From assembly GCA_033763835.1 (NCBI GenBank), contig JANRJS010000036.1:62001-126000 (forward strand): a stretch of DNA of 64,000 nt. Reading direction: 5' to 3'. A model generated the notes under the pieces. It searched no databases. It was not told the DNA's origin and worked only from the letters and a program-made list of their open reading frames with translations. Every line of letters starts with the position of its first letter. The first letter of the stretch is position 1. Positions 52,386-61,300 of this stretch are shown here, piece after piece. The position numbers were made by a program, and so were the translations under genes. This DNA is from JAPKYZ01 sp033763835. Its GTDB lineage: Bacteria > Acidobacteriota > Terriglobia > Bryobacterales > Bryobacteraceae.

Positions 52386-54293
52386 CTATCTACCTCCGCG
52401 CCGAATCAGAACCTGAGTGACCTGTAGGCACTTAATCTGGTTCTCAAAGAGCGCTTCGATCTCTCCCTCCCCTCGATTTACACGCTCTGCGAGCGCGAGG
52501 CCGATCGCCTGAAGATTCTTGCGCTCATCGCTGGCAGTGACTCCAAGCACCTTAAGATCCCACGAACGCCGTCTCTTCTTGTTTTTGGGAAGGCATTCAA
52601 TTACGAGATCTGAAAGAAAGCTCTCTTTGCCGCGCTTGCTATGGTCCGCTGCATTTTCTGCCGCCACGACGGCGAGAGCTACAACGTCGAACCCGGCACG
52701 AAATAGCGCCTGCGAAAGAGCCCTCCAAGCATTCATATCCTTGTTGTGGAAAGTGAGGATGAGCCGTCCGCTGGCCGCTAGTGACCGGCGGCTTTCCGTG
52801 AGGCATGCAGCAACCTTGTCTTCGTAGTATTCGGTGGTTGCTCCTCGAACGGAGTTCGGTACAGCTTCATCGGTTTCGCAGGGTTGCCGACCGTGACCGT
52901 CGTGGGCCATCCACGCATGAAAGAGTCGAGCCAGCTCACCGTATTGAAGGTCATCGTGATAGGGAGGATCAGTAAAAACGAGTTGTACGACTCCCTTCTT
53001 TAGAAGCTGTCGCTCGGAACTGCCGGTGACTATGAGAGCGCCGTTTACAGTTCTCCTGGGAGAGGACGAAAGGGCGTGTGCCGTCTGCACAGGATACCCT
53101 TCGGACCGCATCCAGCGGAGAGCTTTTTCGGCGGCTTCGAACCTGCGTGGAAGAGTACCGCGACCCGATGTTGAAAGCAGATTCGTCTCGACCGTAACGG
53201 TGGAGCGAGAGAAACGATGGTTAGCAATCGCTTCGAGCGCTTTCGGATTGTAGCGCTCCCATCGGCAGACGTATCCCGCCATCTCGCTCGCGCCGAGGAC
53301 AGCTAATCGGAGATGTTGCTTTACCGCTTCCGAAGCGTCGACATCAGCAACTGCCCGGAGAGCTGCAGTTAGAACTTTCAGTTGTTGAGTGGTGTAGAGC
53401 TGATTCCAGGATGAAAAGCCGTATCGTCTGAGCGCAGCCGTTTCCAGCCCGTCAGGAATCAACGAACGGAGCGCGCCCTCTTGGATGGCTCCGTCGTTCG
53501 TGCGGTCTGAAGTCTCAACGGCCCGTATTGTGGAGCCCTTCTTTGATACATTGTGCTCTCTAAGTAGGACGGGGAGCCACTCAGGCGCTGAAGCCAGGAG
53601 TTGTGATAACAGATGGGGCACAGAACAATGAGGACACCGAATCTTAGGAGTTCTTGAACTTGGGCTCGGCGTTGCAGCCTTCGAGCGCCTGCCGCAGCCC
53701 TCGCAGGCGAAGTACTGCACACCTTGCCGCCTCTTCGTCACTGCTCCACAACTGACGCAGCCGAAGAAAGCGAATGTCTCAGTGCCATTCCTTGACGCAA
53801 GCGAGATGAGCGCGTCGCGAAAGAGGTAGAACCGATTGGAGCAACATGAACACACAGCCACGCGCACACGAATAATGTGCGTCGTCTCCCACGACTCTTG
53901 GCGCGACTGCCGCCAGTAGTGCTTCCGATGGGGCTCTAAAGTCTTGAGAAGGCCGCATGCTGCAATTCGAAACTCGTCGGGGTCAGCGGCTGTAAGGGCG
54001 GTTGCGAGTCCTTCCGACGGCCATGGATAGAGATCTTGCGCATAGATCGGTAAGGCCCGTCTGGTAGCCTCGAAGGCAACGGTTCCTCCTCCGCTGAATG
54101 GATCGGCGACGAGAAAAGTGCCACTCCCAAACTCTTTCTTGGCCGCATCTAGAATTGCGCCCGCGAAGGAATGCGGGCGTCGAGCCCACCAACGAAACAG
54201 CGAGATAGCTGGCGAATGGACGGAGCGATTCCGTTGCTGTCGGGTGATCAGCGCGTCAAGCTTGCCCCAGTCAACGTGATTTGTTAAGGCCAT
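52386..54293 (-). CDS. Amino-methyltransferase (N6A or N4C), DUF1156-like, DISARM-linked
   Basis: In this 635-residue protein the N-terminal 'SPAISLFRWWARRPHSFAG' is like DUF1156 methylases, followed by the SAM motif 'VADPFSGGGTVAFEA'. The middle carries zinc ribbons ('CSCCSNRFYLF', 'CVSCGAV', 'CEGCGRRS', 'CPHCSVPHL') and probably binds the target DNA. The catalytic 'FTDPPYHDDLQYGEL' is near residue 450. It is the first gene of the DISARM-like operon. Class 2 DISARM normally has a 5-methylcytosine enzyme (PCQ motif), whereas here DPPY indicates an amino-methylase. The substrate, adenine or cytosine N4, is not known. Confidence 0.82.
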   Translation of the reverse strand: MALTNHVDWGKLDALITRQQRNRSVHSPAISLFRWWARRPHSFAGAILDAAKKEFGSGTFLVADPFSGGGTVAFEATRRALPIYAQDLYPWPSEGLATALTAADPDEFRIAACGLLKTLEPHRKHYWRQSRQESWETTHIIRVRVAVCSCCSNRFYLFRDALISLASRNGTETFAFFGCVSCGAVTKRRQGVQYFACEGCGRRSKAATPSPSSRTPKIRCPHCSVPHLLSQLLASAPEWLPVLLREHNVSKKGSTIRAVETSDRTNDGAIQEGALRSLIPDGLETAALRRYGFSSWNQLYTTQQLKVLTAALRAVADVDASEAVKQHLRLAVLGASEMAGYVCRWERYNPKALEAIANHRFSRSTVTVETNLLSTSGRGTLPRRFEAAEKALRWMRSEGYPVQTAHALSSSPRRTVNGALIVTGSSERQLLKKGVVQLVFTDPPYHDDLQYGELARLFHAWMAHDGHGRQPCETDEAVPNSVRGATTEYYEDKVAACLTESRRSLAASGRLILTFHNKDMNAWRALSQALFRAGFDVVALAVVAAENAADHSKRGKESFLSDLVIECLPKNKKRRRSWDLKVLGVTASDERKNLQAIGLALAERVNRGEGEIEALFENQIKCLQVTQVLIRRGGR

Positions 54294-54515
54294 TGCTGAA
54301 CATCTTGCAAAATCAGTATATTAACAATACTGGATGGGAAAATTGCTCGTTTCTGGTTCGCGGGCAGGTTCGCCTACGTTCAGTGTCGGGTGAACGTAAG
54401 CCCCTCGAGGGACGCAGTGGTATCGTGACCGAAGGCCAAGTCCGAGAAGGACTTCCGCTCCCAGCAGTGTAGATCTAGTCCACCGGTGCCTTACACCTCT
54501 CCGGTTCAATAAATA

Positions 54516-54539
54516 TGGAAGGCCAATAACGGCCTTCCA
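54516..54539. other. Hairpin before the Ubl operon
   Basis: TGGAAGGCC and GGCCTTCCA pair around AATAAC, 24 bases before the Ubl start. There is no T run on the plus strand; the minus-strand side is AT-rich. It could be an operator or a leader structure in the shared upstream region of the DISARM and Ubl operons (54294-54563). Nothing else was recognised in that region. Confidence 0.4.
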
Positions 54540-54563
54540 AATTCGACCGAACGAGGTGATCTC

Positions 54564-54803
54564 ATGAAACGACTCTCTATCGTCGTGGCCGGCTCGGGCC
54601 AAATCCGCGACGTGGAAATCCAACCCGGCACCACCGCCGGGGACGTGCTCAACCAGCTCAATCTGGCCGAGTACCTGCTCAGCAAGGGGCCGAACGATCC
54701 GTTCTTCGCTTCCGCCGAGTCGGTTTACGACAAGGTCAAGGACGGCGAGAAAATCTTCGCCTCGACCAAGGCCGATGTCGGGGAGCTTGCGCTTTGCGCG
54801 TAA
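54564..54803 (+). CDS. Ubiquitin-like (beta-grasp) protein, 79 residues
   Basis: The sequence 'KRLSIVVAGSGQIRDVEIQPGTTAGDVLNQLNL' (beta hairpin then helix), followed by 'FFASAESVYDKVKDGEKIFASTKADVG', is a single beta-grasp ubiquitin-like fold. It starts with a strong ribosome site (GAGGTGAT). Its end, '...ELALCA', has no Gly-Gly tail. In bacterial Ubl operons the tail is usually needed for conjugation, or is exposed after trimming. It is the first gene of an operon with E2-like, JAB and E1 genes, so it is probably the tag protein. Confidence 0.72.
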   Translation: MKRLSIVVAGSGQIRDVEIQPGTTAGDVLNQLNLAEYLLSKGPNDPFFASAESVYDKVKDGEKIFASTKADVGELALCA

Positions 54804-55186
54804 CGCTCCTCGGCAACCGCCTGTTGCCGAACTCCATCCGCGACCTCCTGTCGCGGATGGGGCGGCCTCATTCCGATCCCGAGAAAGTCAAGCGGCGCGA
54901 GATTCCGTATTGGCAAGAGCGGGGCTGGCGGCGGCAAGGCGACATTTACACGGGAACTTACCAAACGCCGTTTGCGAGCTTCATCGGACAGGTCGTTCGC
55001 ACCGGCACGTTCAGTTACGACTTCCTTCTCTACAATCCGTCGCCGGAAATTCAGAATCACAGCCACTGGGCCTGTTTCGCCCACCGGGGTAACGACTGGT
55101 ACTTCGTCCATATGAGCCACCGGGCGAGGGACATCGACTCCGGAATCATGACCATCGAGCGGCTCATTACGGAGGCTTACCAATGA
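54794..55186 (+). CDS. Putative E2-like conjugating protein, 130 residues
   Basis: A TTG start overlaps the end of the Ubl gene by 10 bp. The sequence 'REIPYWQERGWRRQGDIYTGTYQTPFASFIG', followed by 'FLLYNPSPEIQNHSHWACFAHRGNDWYFVHMSH', has an E2-like layout. 'HWAC' provides the single candidate catalytic cysteine, with His nearby. The C-terminus 'GIMTIERLI' is helical. This assignment is inferred from position between Ubl and JAB genes and the lone Cys, as in Ubl conjugation operons of bacteria. Another role, such as a Ubl-binding adaptor, remains possible. Confidence 0.55.
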   Translation: MRVTLLGNRLLPNSIRDLLSRMGRPHSDPEKVKRREIPYWQERGWRRQGDIYTGTYQTPFASFIGQVVRTGTFSYDFLLYNPSPEIQNHSHWACFAHRGNDWYFVHMSHRARDIDSGIMTIERLITEAYQ

Positions 55187-55866
55187 CCGCCATGGCCATC
55201 ATCGATACCAAGCGCAACAAGCTCGTCAAACGGCGACAGCGGCTACTCACCCAGTTTCAGGATGCGGCAAGCGAGGGCAAGCGCTCACGACTGTCGATTC
55301 TCTTTGAGCGCATCCAGCAGACCAACGATTTACTCGACTGCCTCGGCCAGATCGAGGAAAGCGGCAAAGCAAATGAACAGCCCGGTATCCCGCGCTTCAC
55401 CGTGAGCTCCCTGTTCCTCTATGAGTGTTTCAAGAAGCTGACCGCCGACCGGGACGAGCAGTTTTCCTTCATTACCGGCGCGGAGATCGGCGGGCGTCTG
55501 GTGCTCGATCAGGTCATCGATATCGAGCATCAAAAGCGCACCTACGTCGGAGTGACCGCCGAGCCGAAGTCCACGCACAGCGCCCTCATCAAGCTGGTGC
55601 AGTTCGGTCATCGATTGCTGGCCCACTTCCACAGCCATCCCGGTAATGGCGCTGGCTCCACCAGACCTTCGGGGATCGACGAAGCGTTTCAGCGGCGTCT
55701 CGAATCCGCCGGTCATATAGCGGTGATGGCGATTTTCAGCCGCGACGGGTTCATCCGCTTTCTGCGTCTGGACAATCAATTCGAGATCGAGATTTTCGGG
55801 GAAGGAGTCGAGCGGCATGAGAACAAAGTTTTCCGTCTCACGCAAGTCGATCCGTCTGACCGGTAA
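55183..55866 (+). CDS. JAB/MPN-family metalloprotease (deubiquitinase-like)
   Basis: In this 227-residue protein, an N-terminal coiled helix ('KLVKRRQRLLTQFQDAASEGKRSRL') leads into a JAB domain with the zinc motif 'HFHSHPGNGAGSTRPSGID' (H-x-H-x(10)-D type) and an upstream 'FSFITGAEIG' containing the catalytic Glu. JAB proteins cleave Ubl precursors or conjugates. The ATG overlaps the E2-like stop (ATGA), and the gene overlaps the next (E1) by 50 bp. Confidence 0.85.
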   Translation: MTAMAIIDTKRNKLVKRRQRLLTQFQDAASEGKRSRLSILFERIQQTNDLLDCLGQIEESGKANEQPGIPRFTVSSLFLYECFKKLTADRDEQFSFITGAEIGGRLVLDQVIDIEHQKRTYVGVTAEPKSTHSALIKLVQFGHRLLAHFHSHPGNGAGSTRPSGIDEAFQRRLESAGHIAVMAIFSRDGFIRFLRLDNQFEIEIFGEGVERHENKVFRLTQVDPSDR

Positions 55867-56659
55867 GGCCATCGCCGGAGCGGAGGATCGACAGCGCCGA
55901 ATTGCCGGATTCGATCAAGGCGTCTACTCCTCGCGGAAAGTCCTCTGCGTCGGCGCGGGTGGACTGGGCGGCTTCATCGCTCCAACTCTCGTACGCAAGG
56001 GCATCGGCGAACTGTGCCTCGCCGATCCGGACATTGTGGAGGTGAGCAATCTCAATCGCCAGTTCTTCTACGAACGCGACATCGGACGAAACAAGGCGGT
56101 CGCCCTGGTGCGCAATCTCCTTCCGCTATGCACCGCCGCTACGATTTTGGAGGGCATTCCTTTGGAGTTCGAAGACGCCATCCAGCGGCGTGCCTTGGAT
56201 AGCTTTCACGCGGTGATTTGCGGGGTCGATAACAACCCGGCTCGAACCGCCGTATCGTTTCTCGCGAGACAGAACAACATTCCGGCGATCTTCGCCGCCG
56301 TTTCCGCCGATGGCGATCATGGCTATGTCTTTGCCCAGGAAGCCTCGGGTCCGTGCCTCGGCTGCCTGTTTCCCGATGCAGTGAACGACGAGCGTTACCC
56401 TTGTCCGGGCACTCCGGCGATTGCCGACATCCTGCAGGTTGTGGCGGAAAGGCTCGGCATTTCTAAATGTCCGGGCACTCCGGCGATTGCCGACATCCTG
56501 CAGGCCGTCGGCTCGCTGGCCACCTATGCGCTCGACTCCCTGTTCATGGCGCGGCAACGTACCTGGAACTATCGCCGGGTAAAGTTGTCGGATGGTATGT
56601 TCGATTGCTCCACCCGCATCCTGGTTCGAGAGGATTGTCCACTCGCGTGCGGCAGCTGA
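55817..56659 (+). CDS. E1-like Ubl-activating enzyme (ThiF family)
   Basis: In this 280-residue protein the ATP-binding 'KVLCVGAGGLGGFIAPTLVRKGIGELCLADPDIVEVSNLNRQ' (GxGGxG, D in 'ADPD', R in 'NLNRQ') and 'ICGVDNNPARTAVS' are ThiF/E1 hallmarks. The zinc Cys pairs are 'CLGC' and, at the C-terminus, 'CPLAC'. A region with 'CPGTPAIADILQ' is duplicated (see the repeat feature). It would adenylate the Ubl C-terminus and pass it on. It is coupled to JAB and to the downstream methylase. Confidence 0.88.
   Translation: MRTKFSVSRKSIRLTGKAIAGAEDRQRRIAGFDQGVYSSRKVLCVGAGGLGGFIAPTLVRKGIGELCLADPDIVEVSNLNRQFFYERDIGRNKAVALVRNLLPLCTAATILEGIPLEFEDAIQRRALDSFHAVICGVDNNPARTAVSFLARQNNIPAIFAAVSADGDHGYVFAQEASGPCLGCLFPDAVNDERYPCPGTPAIADILQVVAERLGISKCPGTPAIADILQAVGSLATYALDSLFMARQRTWNYRRVKLSDGMFDCSTRILVREDCPLACGS
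56402..56504 (+). repeat. In-frame 66-bp duplication inside the E1 gene
   Basis: Two copies of a 37-base segment, at 56402-56438 and 56468-56504, begin with TGTCCGGGCACTCCGGCG and are identical. Their spacing is 66 bases, so the reading frame is kept and the protein carries 'CPGTPAIADILQVV' and then 'CPGTPAIADILQAV'. This doubles a Cys-containing loop. It looks like a recent slippage or copying event. Confidence 0.9.
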
Positions 56660-57747
56660 CGCGGCCGGCCGGTTCGATCACCGTCGGTGAGCGGCACCGC
56701 CGCGATCTCGGCGACGTCAAGTCGCTTGCCCAAAGCATCGAGGATGTCGGGCTGCTTCACCCCGTCGTCATCACTCCCGATGGAACGCTCATCGCGGGCC
56801 AGCGGCGCTTGGCGGCTCTGAGGCATCTCGGCCTCGAAGACGTACCGGTGACGATCATCGATCTCGAGGAAGTCGTCCTAGGCGAACAGCATGAGAATCT
56901 CGTTCGCAAAGACCTCCTTCCGAGCGAGATTGTGGCGCTTAAGCGGGCCATCGAACCGCTCGAGCGCCGGGCCGCCCGCCAGCGGCAGGGTAGCCGAACG
57001 GACCTCTGTCATCCCGCCACAGTGGCGGAAGGACAAGGGCCTGTCGGGGACGCTCGGGACAAGATCGCGCGGTACCTGGGAGTCGGCCGCACGACTATCG
57101 AGCGCGCCGAAGCCGTGGTCGAAGCGGCGGAAGAGGAACCCGAGGACTACGGCCATCTGGTCGAGCAGATGGATCGCAGCGGCAAAGTGGCCAGCGCTTA
57201 CCGGCGTTTGATGGTCAGCCGCCAGGCTAAGGAACTGAGCACGAACACGCCCCGGCTGCCTCATGGTCCATTCCACGTCATCGTGGCCGATCCGCAGTGG
57301 CGCTACGAAGGCGGAGCGAGTTTGCCTTACCCTACAATGCCCTTGGACGAAATCCAGAATCTGCCCGTCTCCGAGTTAGCGGAGCAGGACGCCATTCTGT
57401 GGCTCTGGACTACGAACGCTCACCTGCGCTCATCCTTTACTGTTCTCGATGCCTGGGGCTTTGAGTACAAGACCACGCTCACCTGGGCCAAGGATCGAAT
57501 GGGAACCGGCGACTGGCTGCGAGGCCAAAGCGAGCATTGCCTTCTAGCCACTCGCGGCAAACCGGTCTTTCTGCATGGCCGCCATTCCACTTTGCTCAAC
57601 GCCGCTCGGCGCGAGCACTCCCGGAAGCCCGAAGAATTTTATTCCCTGGTTGAAGCGACGTGTCCCGGTTCCAAGATCGAGCTTTTCTCCCGGCAGCGCC
57701 GCAAAGATTGGGGGAGCTTCGGGAATACGGTTGATCTTTTTTCCTGA
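56647..57747 (+). CDS. ParB-like domain fused to MT-A70-type adenine methyltransferase
   Basis: In this 366-residue protein a GTG start overlaps the E1 stop by 13 bp; it is chosen over the long upstream shadow frame. Residues about 1-140 are ParB-like ('SIEDVGLLHPVVITPDGTLIAGQRRLAALRHL'), with helical linkers and a HTH ('DKIARYLGVGRTTIERAEAVV'). Residues about 215-366 are MT-A70-like ('FHVIVADPQWRYEGGASLP', 'AILWLWTTNAHLRSS', 'SRKPEEFYSLVE'). The catalytic motif is DPQW, where family members have DPPW. ParB-methylase fusions occur on phages and integrative elements. It would methylate adenine, guided or clamped by its ParB part. Confidence 0.82.
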   Translation: MRQLTRPAGSITVGERHRRDLGDVKSLAQSIEDVGLLHPVVITPDGTLIAGQRRLAALRHLGLEDVPVTIIDLEEVVLGEQHENLVRKDLLPSEIVALKRAIEPLERRAARQRQGSRTDLCHPATVAEGQGPVGDARDKIARYLGVGRTTIERAEAVVEAAEEEPEDYGHLVEQMDRSGKVASAYRRLMVSRQAKELSTNTPRLPHGPFHVIVADPQWRYEGGASLPYPTMPLDEIQNLPVSELAEQDAILWLWTTNAHLRSSFTVLDAWGFEYKTTLTWAKDRMGTGDWLRGQSEHCLLATRGKPVFLHGRHSTLLNAARREHSRKPEEFYSLVEATCPGSKIELFSRQRRKDWGSFGNTVDLFS

Positions 57748-57853
57748 CCGAGGTTGCCCAAACTTAAGGTTCGCCAGCCAGAAAACGGAAAATCTTCCGC
57801 GTTAACGTAGATTTCACTGGACACTTTACAGCTGAGTGTGCATAATCGGCGTT

Positions 57854-58303
57854 ATGTTTTTCCGCCCATTATTCACTATTGCCATTCTCATAACTGGGAT
57901 TTCGGCACAAGTTCGGCGTTTGGAGCCGCAACAAGCCTACGAACGGATCATCTGCATCGTTCCGATCATCGGGGCGGGAACGCCCGAGGATCCACGCCGT
58001 CCGATGTTCGCGCCCGCCGATCCAGCTAAGGAAAGAATCGAGCGAATTCGGGCGGGAGGCGACTCGGAAAGGCCGGACTCCGGCATCATGGCGTTCACGT
58101 TTCAGGAGAGCGACGACGGCCGGCGAGCCATCGTCGAGTTCGTCGCGCGCTCGCAAGAGGCGTTTCGCCCGATCATGAACAGCGGTAGAGCGGACGTTCG
58201 AGTTTTTCGGCGGGGGCGTGTTGCGAGAGCGGAATTACTCACCGAACTCCGGCGCGTGAAACGCGATTTCGACCTGGATAACTTCGGGGTGGCGGCGCAA
58301 TGA
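57854..58303 (+). CDS. Small secreted protein of unknown function
   Basis: This 149-residue protein starts at 'MFFRPLFTIAILITGISAQVRR', a signal peptide with an 'SAQ' cleavage site. The start at 57854 is preferred over an upstream ATG at 57836. The rest is soluble, with 'RRAIVEFVARSQEAFRPIMN' and a helical end. No family was recognised. Its stop overlaps the start of the RHS gene (ATGA), so the two are translated together and may be functionally linked. Confidence 0.6.
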   Translation: MFFRPLFTIAILITGISAQVRRLEPQQAYERIICIVPIIGAGTPEDPRRPMFAPADPAKERIERIRAGGDSERPDSGIMAFTFQESDDGRRAIVEFVARSQEAFRPIMNSGRADVRVFRRGRVARAELLTELRRVKRDFDLDNFGVAAQ

Positions 58304-61300
58304 AGATGCTAGTCGTCGGGACTTTTGCGGCCATTGCGCCGCTTGCCGCACAGTATTCCTACTACTACACCGACTTTTTCTCGACCTTGGACACCACCAA
58401 GTGGCACGTCAATTCCGCGCCAAACTTCTGCGCCGGATCGATGGCGGGAAGCGCTAGCGGATTGAAGGGCTCAGGTGCGGTGATTTCGAAACTAGCTATT
58501 CCCGACGGCACCTCCGACTACGAGGTGAAGATGACGGTCAACGGACCGACGCCCAACGGCGTACCGAACTCGTGGGGTCAGCCGCGAATTTTCCTAAGGG
58601 CGACTTCGAATGCCAATGACGCGACTTGGGGAGCTGCCGCTGGGACGTTTTATGTGGTTTCCATCGGTGCAGGCCCAAACGGCACTACTCAAATCGGCGT
58701 GACGAAACGTTTCGACAATACCTATAGCTCAATCCTGTCCACCTCCGTTTCCCTGTCCTATCCGGTGACTGTACGGGCTTCGATCCGCACAGAGGGCGCG
58801 ACGAACGCCATTCGAGTTAGTTTGGGCGTTCACTCCTGGTTTGTTACCGACTCCTCGATAGTTTCAGGCGCACCCGGTGTGGGGCATTTTTGCAACGATT
58901 ACCAAACCAACGTGGCAAACGCATCGCTAGGGCCGCTGGAGCGCGTCGCTCCTAACCCACCGCCGAGCGCCGTCGTAACCGCCGCCTTTCCGGACAAAGT
59001 ATTGCTTTCCTGGAATGCAGCTACGGACGACGCCAACGGCTCGGGCGTCTACCGGTACCACATCTATCGCGGGGGCAACCTGCTGATCAAAACTTCTCAA
59101 CTCACTTACGCCGACGAATCGGTGGCTCCGGCGACGGCTTACACTTATTCGATTTACACCGAAGACTATCACGGCAACGTCTCGACCGCCACCAACGTTT
59201 CCGTAACCACACCCGTGTATCTGAATCAAGACCCACGGCGAACCGGTGTTACGCCCCTGGGGTCTTACTGGGGAGCGATGGGCGAGCAGATCGACATGCT
59301 CAGCGGCAACTTGAACTTCACGGTGCCGCTTATTAAAGCCGTGGGTCGCGGCTCGTGGTCGGCGAGTTTCGCGCTTCACTATAACTCACAGAATTGGCGG
59401 TACGTGAGTTCGCCCACGCCGGGCTCGATGAGGCATGGGGCGGACATCGGGTACGGGTTTGGGTGGCGACTGATGGCGGGGGCGATCTTTCCGATCTACT
59501 CCGATCCGTACACGTTTAGTCACTACATTTTTATCGATTCGAGTGGAACCGAATACAAGCTCAACTTCAACGAAGGCGGGGTGTGGCGCGGAGCGTCGGG
59601 TATCCACGTTCGTTACGACGAAGCCACCCGGCGGGTGTACTTCAACGACGGCAGCATGTGGCAGATGGATTGCACTGCGGCGTGGCCGGAGCAGGATGCG
59701 GGTACCCGTTATCCGTCGTCGATGCATGACGCGAACGGCAATATGGTCCGGATCGACTACATGCCCGGACAGGGAAGCGGCGTAATCAACACTAGCGGGC
59801 GTATCCGCGAGATCGAGGATGTGCGAGCGGTGAACACTTACTGGAATGGAACTTGGGCGTACCGGACCTTCCAGTTCAACTACAACACCGACGAGGTGCC
59901 CCGACTATTGACCATTATCAACAATATCAATACGGGCGAGAAGTACGAATTCAATTACTCGGCCCTGGTGACGCTGCAGTCGCCGTTCGATAGCTGGACT
60001 CCACCATGGCCTCACGACAAGGCCAAAATGTTGACGGTGGTGTGGGTGCTCGGAACCACCCTTCGCCACGTCTTCGAATATGCGGCTCCGCAAACCGGTG
60101 AGTTGACCAAGATTTCGTTCCCTTACTGGGGCGAGTTACGCTACGACTACGCCACCTTCACCTATGCCGGGGGGCACAAGCTGCGCGAAGTCGCAACCAG
60201 ATATCTGATGAAGCAGCCCGGCGCACCGGTTTTGGCTTATCAGATTCTGCGCGATCCGGCCGATTCCACCCGGATTTTTCACACATCCGCGACGTTGAAC
60301 GACCCCGGTGGAGTGGGGCAGAGGTACTGGGGCTTCTCCCACATTCAGTATTGGATGTTAGGCCTCCAAACACTCTATGAGGAGCGCGCCCTGCCGGGCG
60401 GCAGCGTAAAGGCGCGGACCGTCTACGAATGGGCACTGGCACCCTCTGGCTTTCCCTACGTGGGGACGACGTTGGCGACGATCGACCCCGGAACGTCGAA
60501 CGAGAAGGTGACAAAGACGGAGCAGACGCTCGACGGGCACGGCAATGTGTTGACTAGCAAGGCGTATAGCTTCACCGATCTCGTGAATCCAGCGCGCACG
60601 ACGACTTGCACTTACGTCACGGCGAGCGCTTATCTGACCCGCCACATTCGGAACTTGCCCCTGTCCTGCACGCTGAACGCCGGAGGGCAGAACTACACGC
60701 TGTTTACCAACACCTATGACGGATCCTACGACGGCCAGACGATTACCGGACTGCGGCTGCACGACGGTGGGAATTATCCGGCGAGCTTTACCACGCGCGG
60801 AAACCTAACTTCGTGGAGCAAGCTGGGCGGAACCAGCGGCTCCATCACGTTCAACATGGTCGGTGGCACGCCAAACAGTTCCGCGGCGGGAACTACGCAG
60901 CAGACCAGTTACAATGCCGCCCATAGCGCGCCGTCGCAAGTGACAACGAATTCCAATAGCCAGATTCAATCGACCTTCGGCTACACTTCCTTCCTCGGAC
61001 TGTCGAACGCTAGCCAAGCGAACGGAACGGCGGTGTCCTTTAGCTACGACAGCTATGCCCGCCCGACGACTCGCTCGACGCCCGACGGCACGGTCACGTT
61101 CACTTACGGCTCTGCCGGTTCCTGGTGGACACGCTCCGAGATCGGCGGCATGTGGACGAAGACTTACTACGACGGGTTCGGGCGGACGATCAAGGAAGAG
61201 ACGGGCGACGCTGGCGGGGTGAAGTCGACGGTTGAGACGGAGTACGATTCGTGCGCCTGCTCACCGCTGGGAAAGTTGAAGCGCGTGTCGCGGCCTTTTG

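Noticed and set aside
56467..56646. Upstream extension of the ParB-MT-A70 frame
   Set aside because: It overlaps the E1 gene in another frame; the GTG at 56647 gives the expected domain start.
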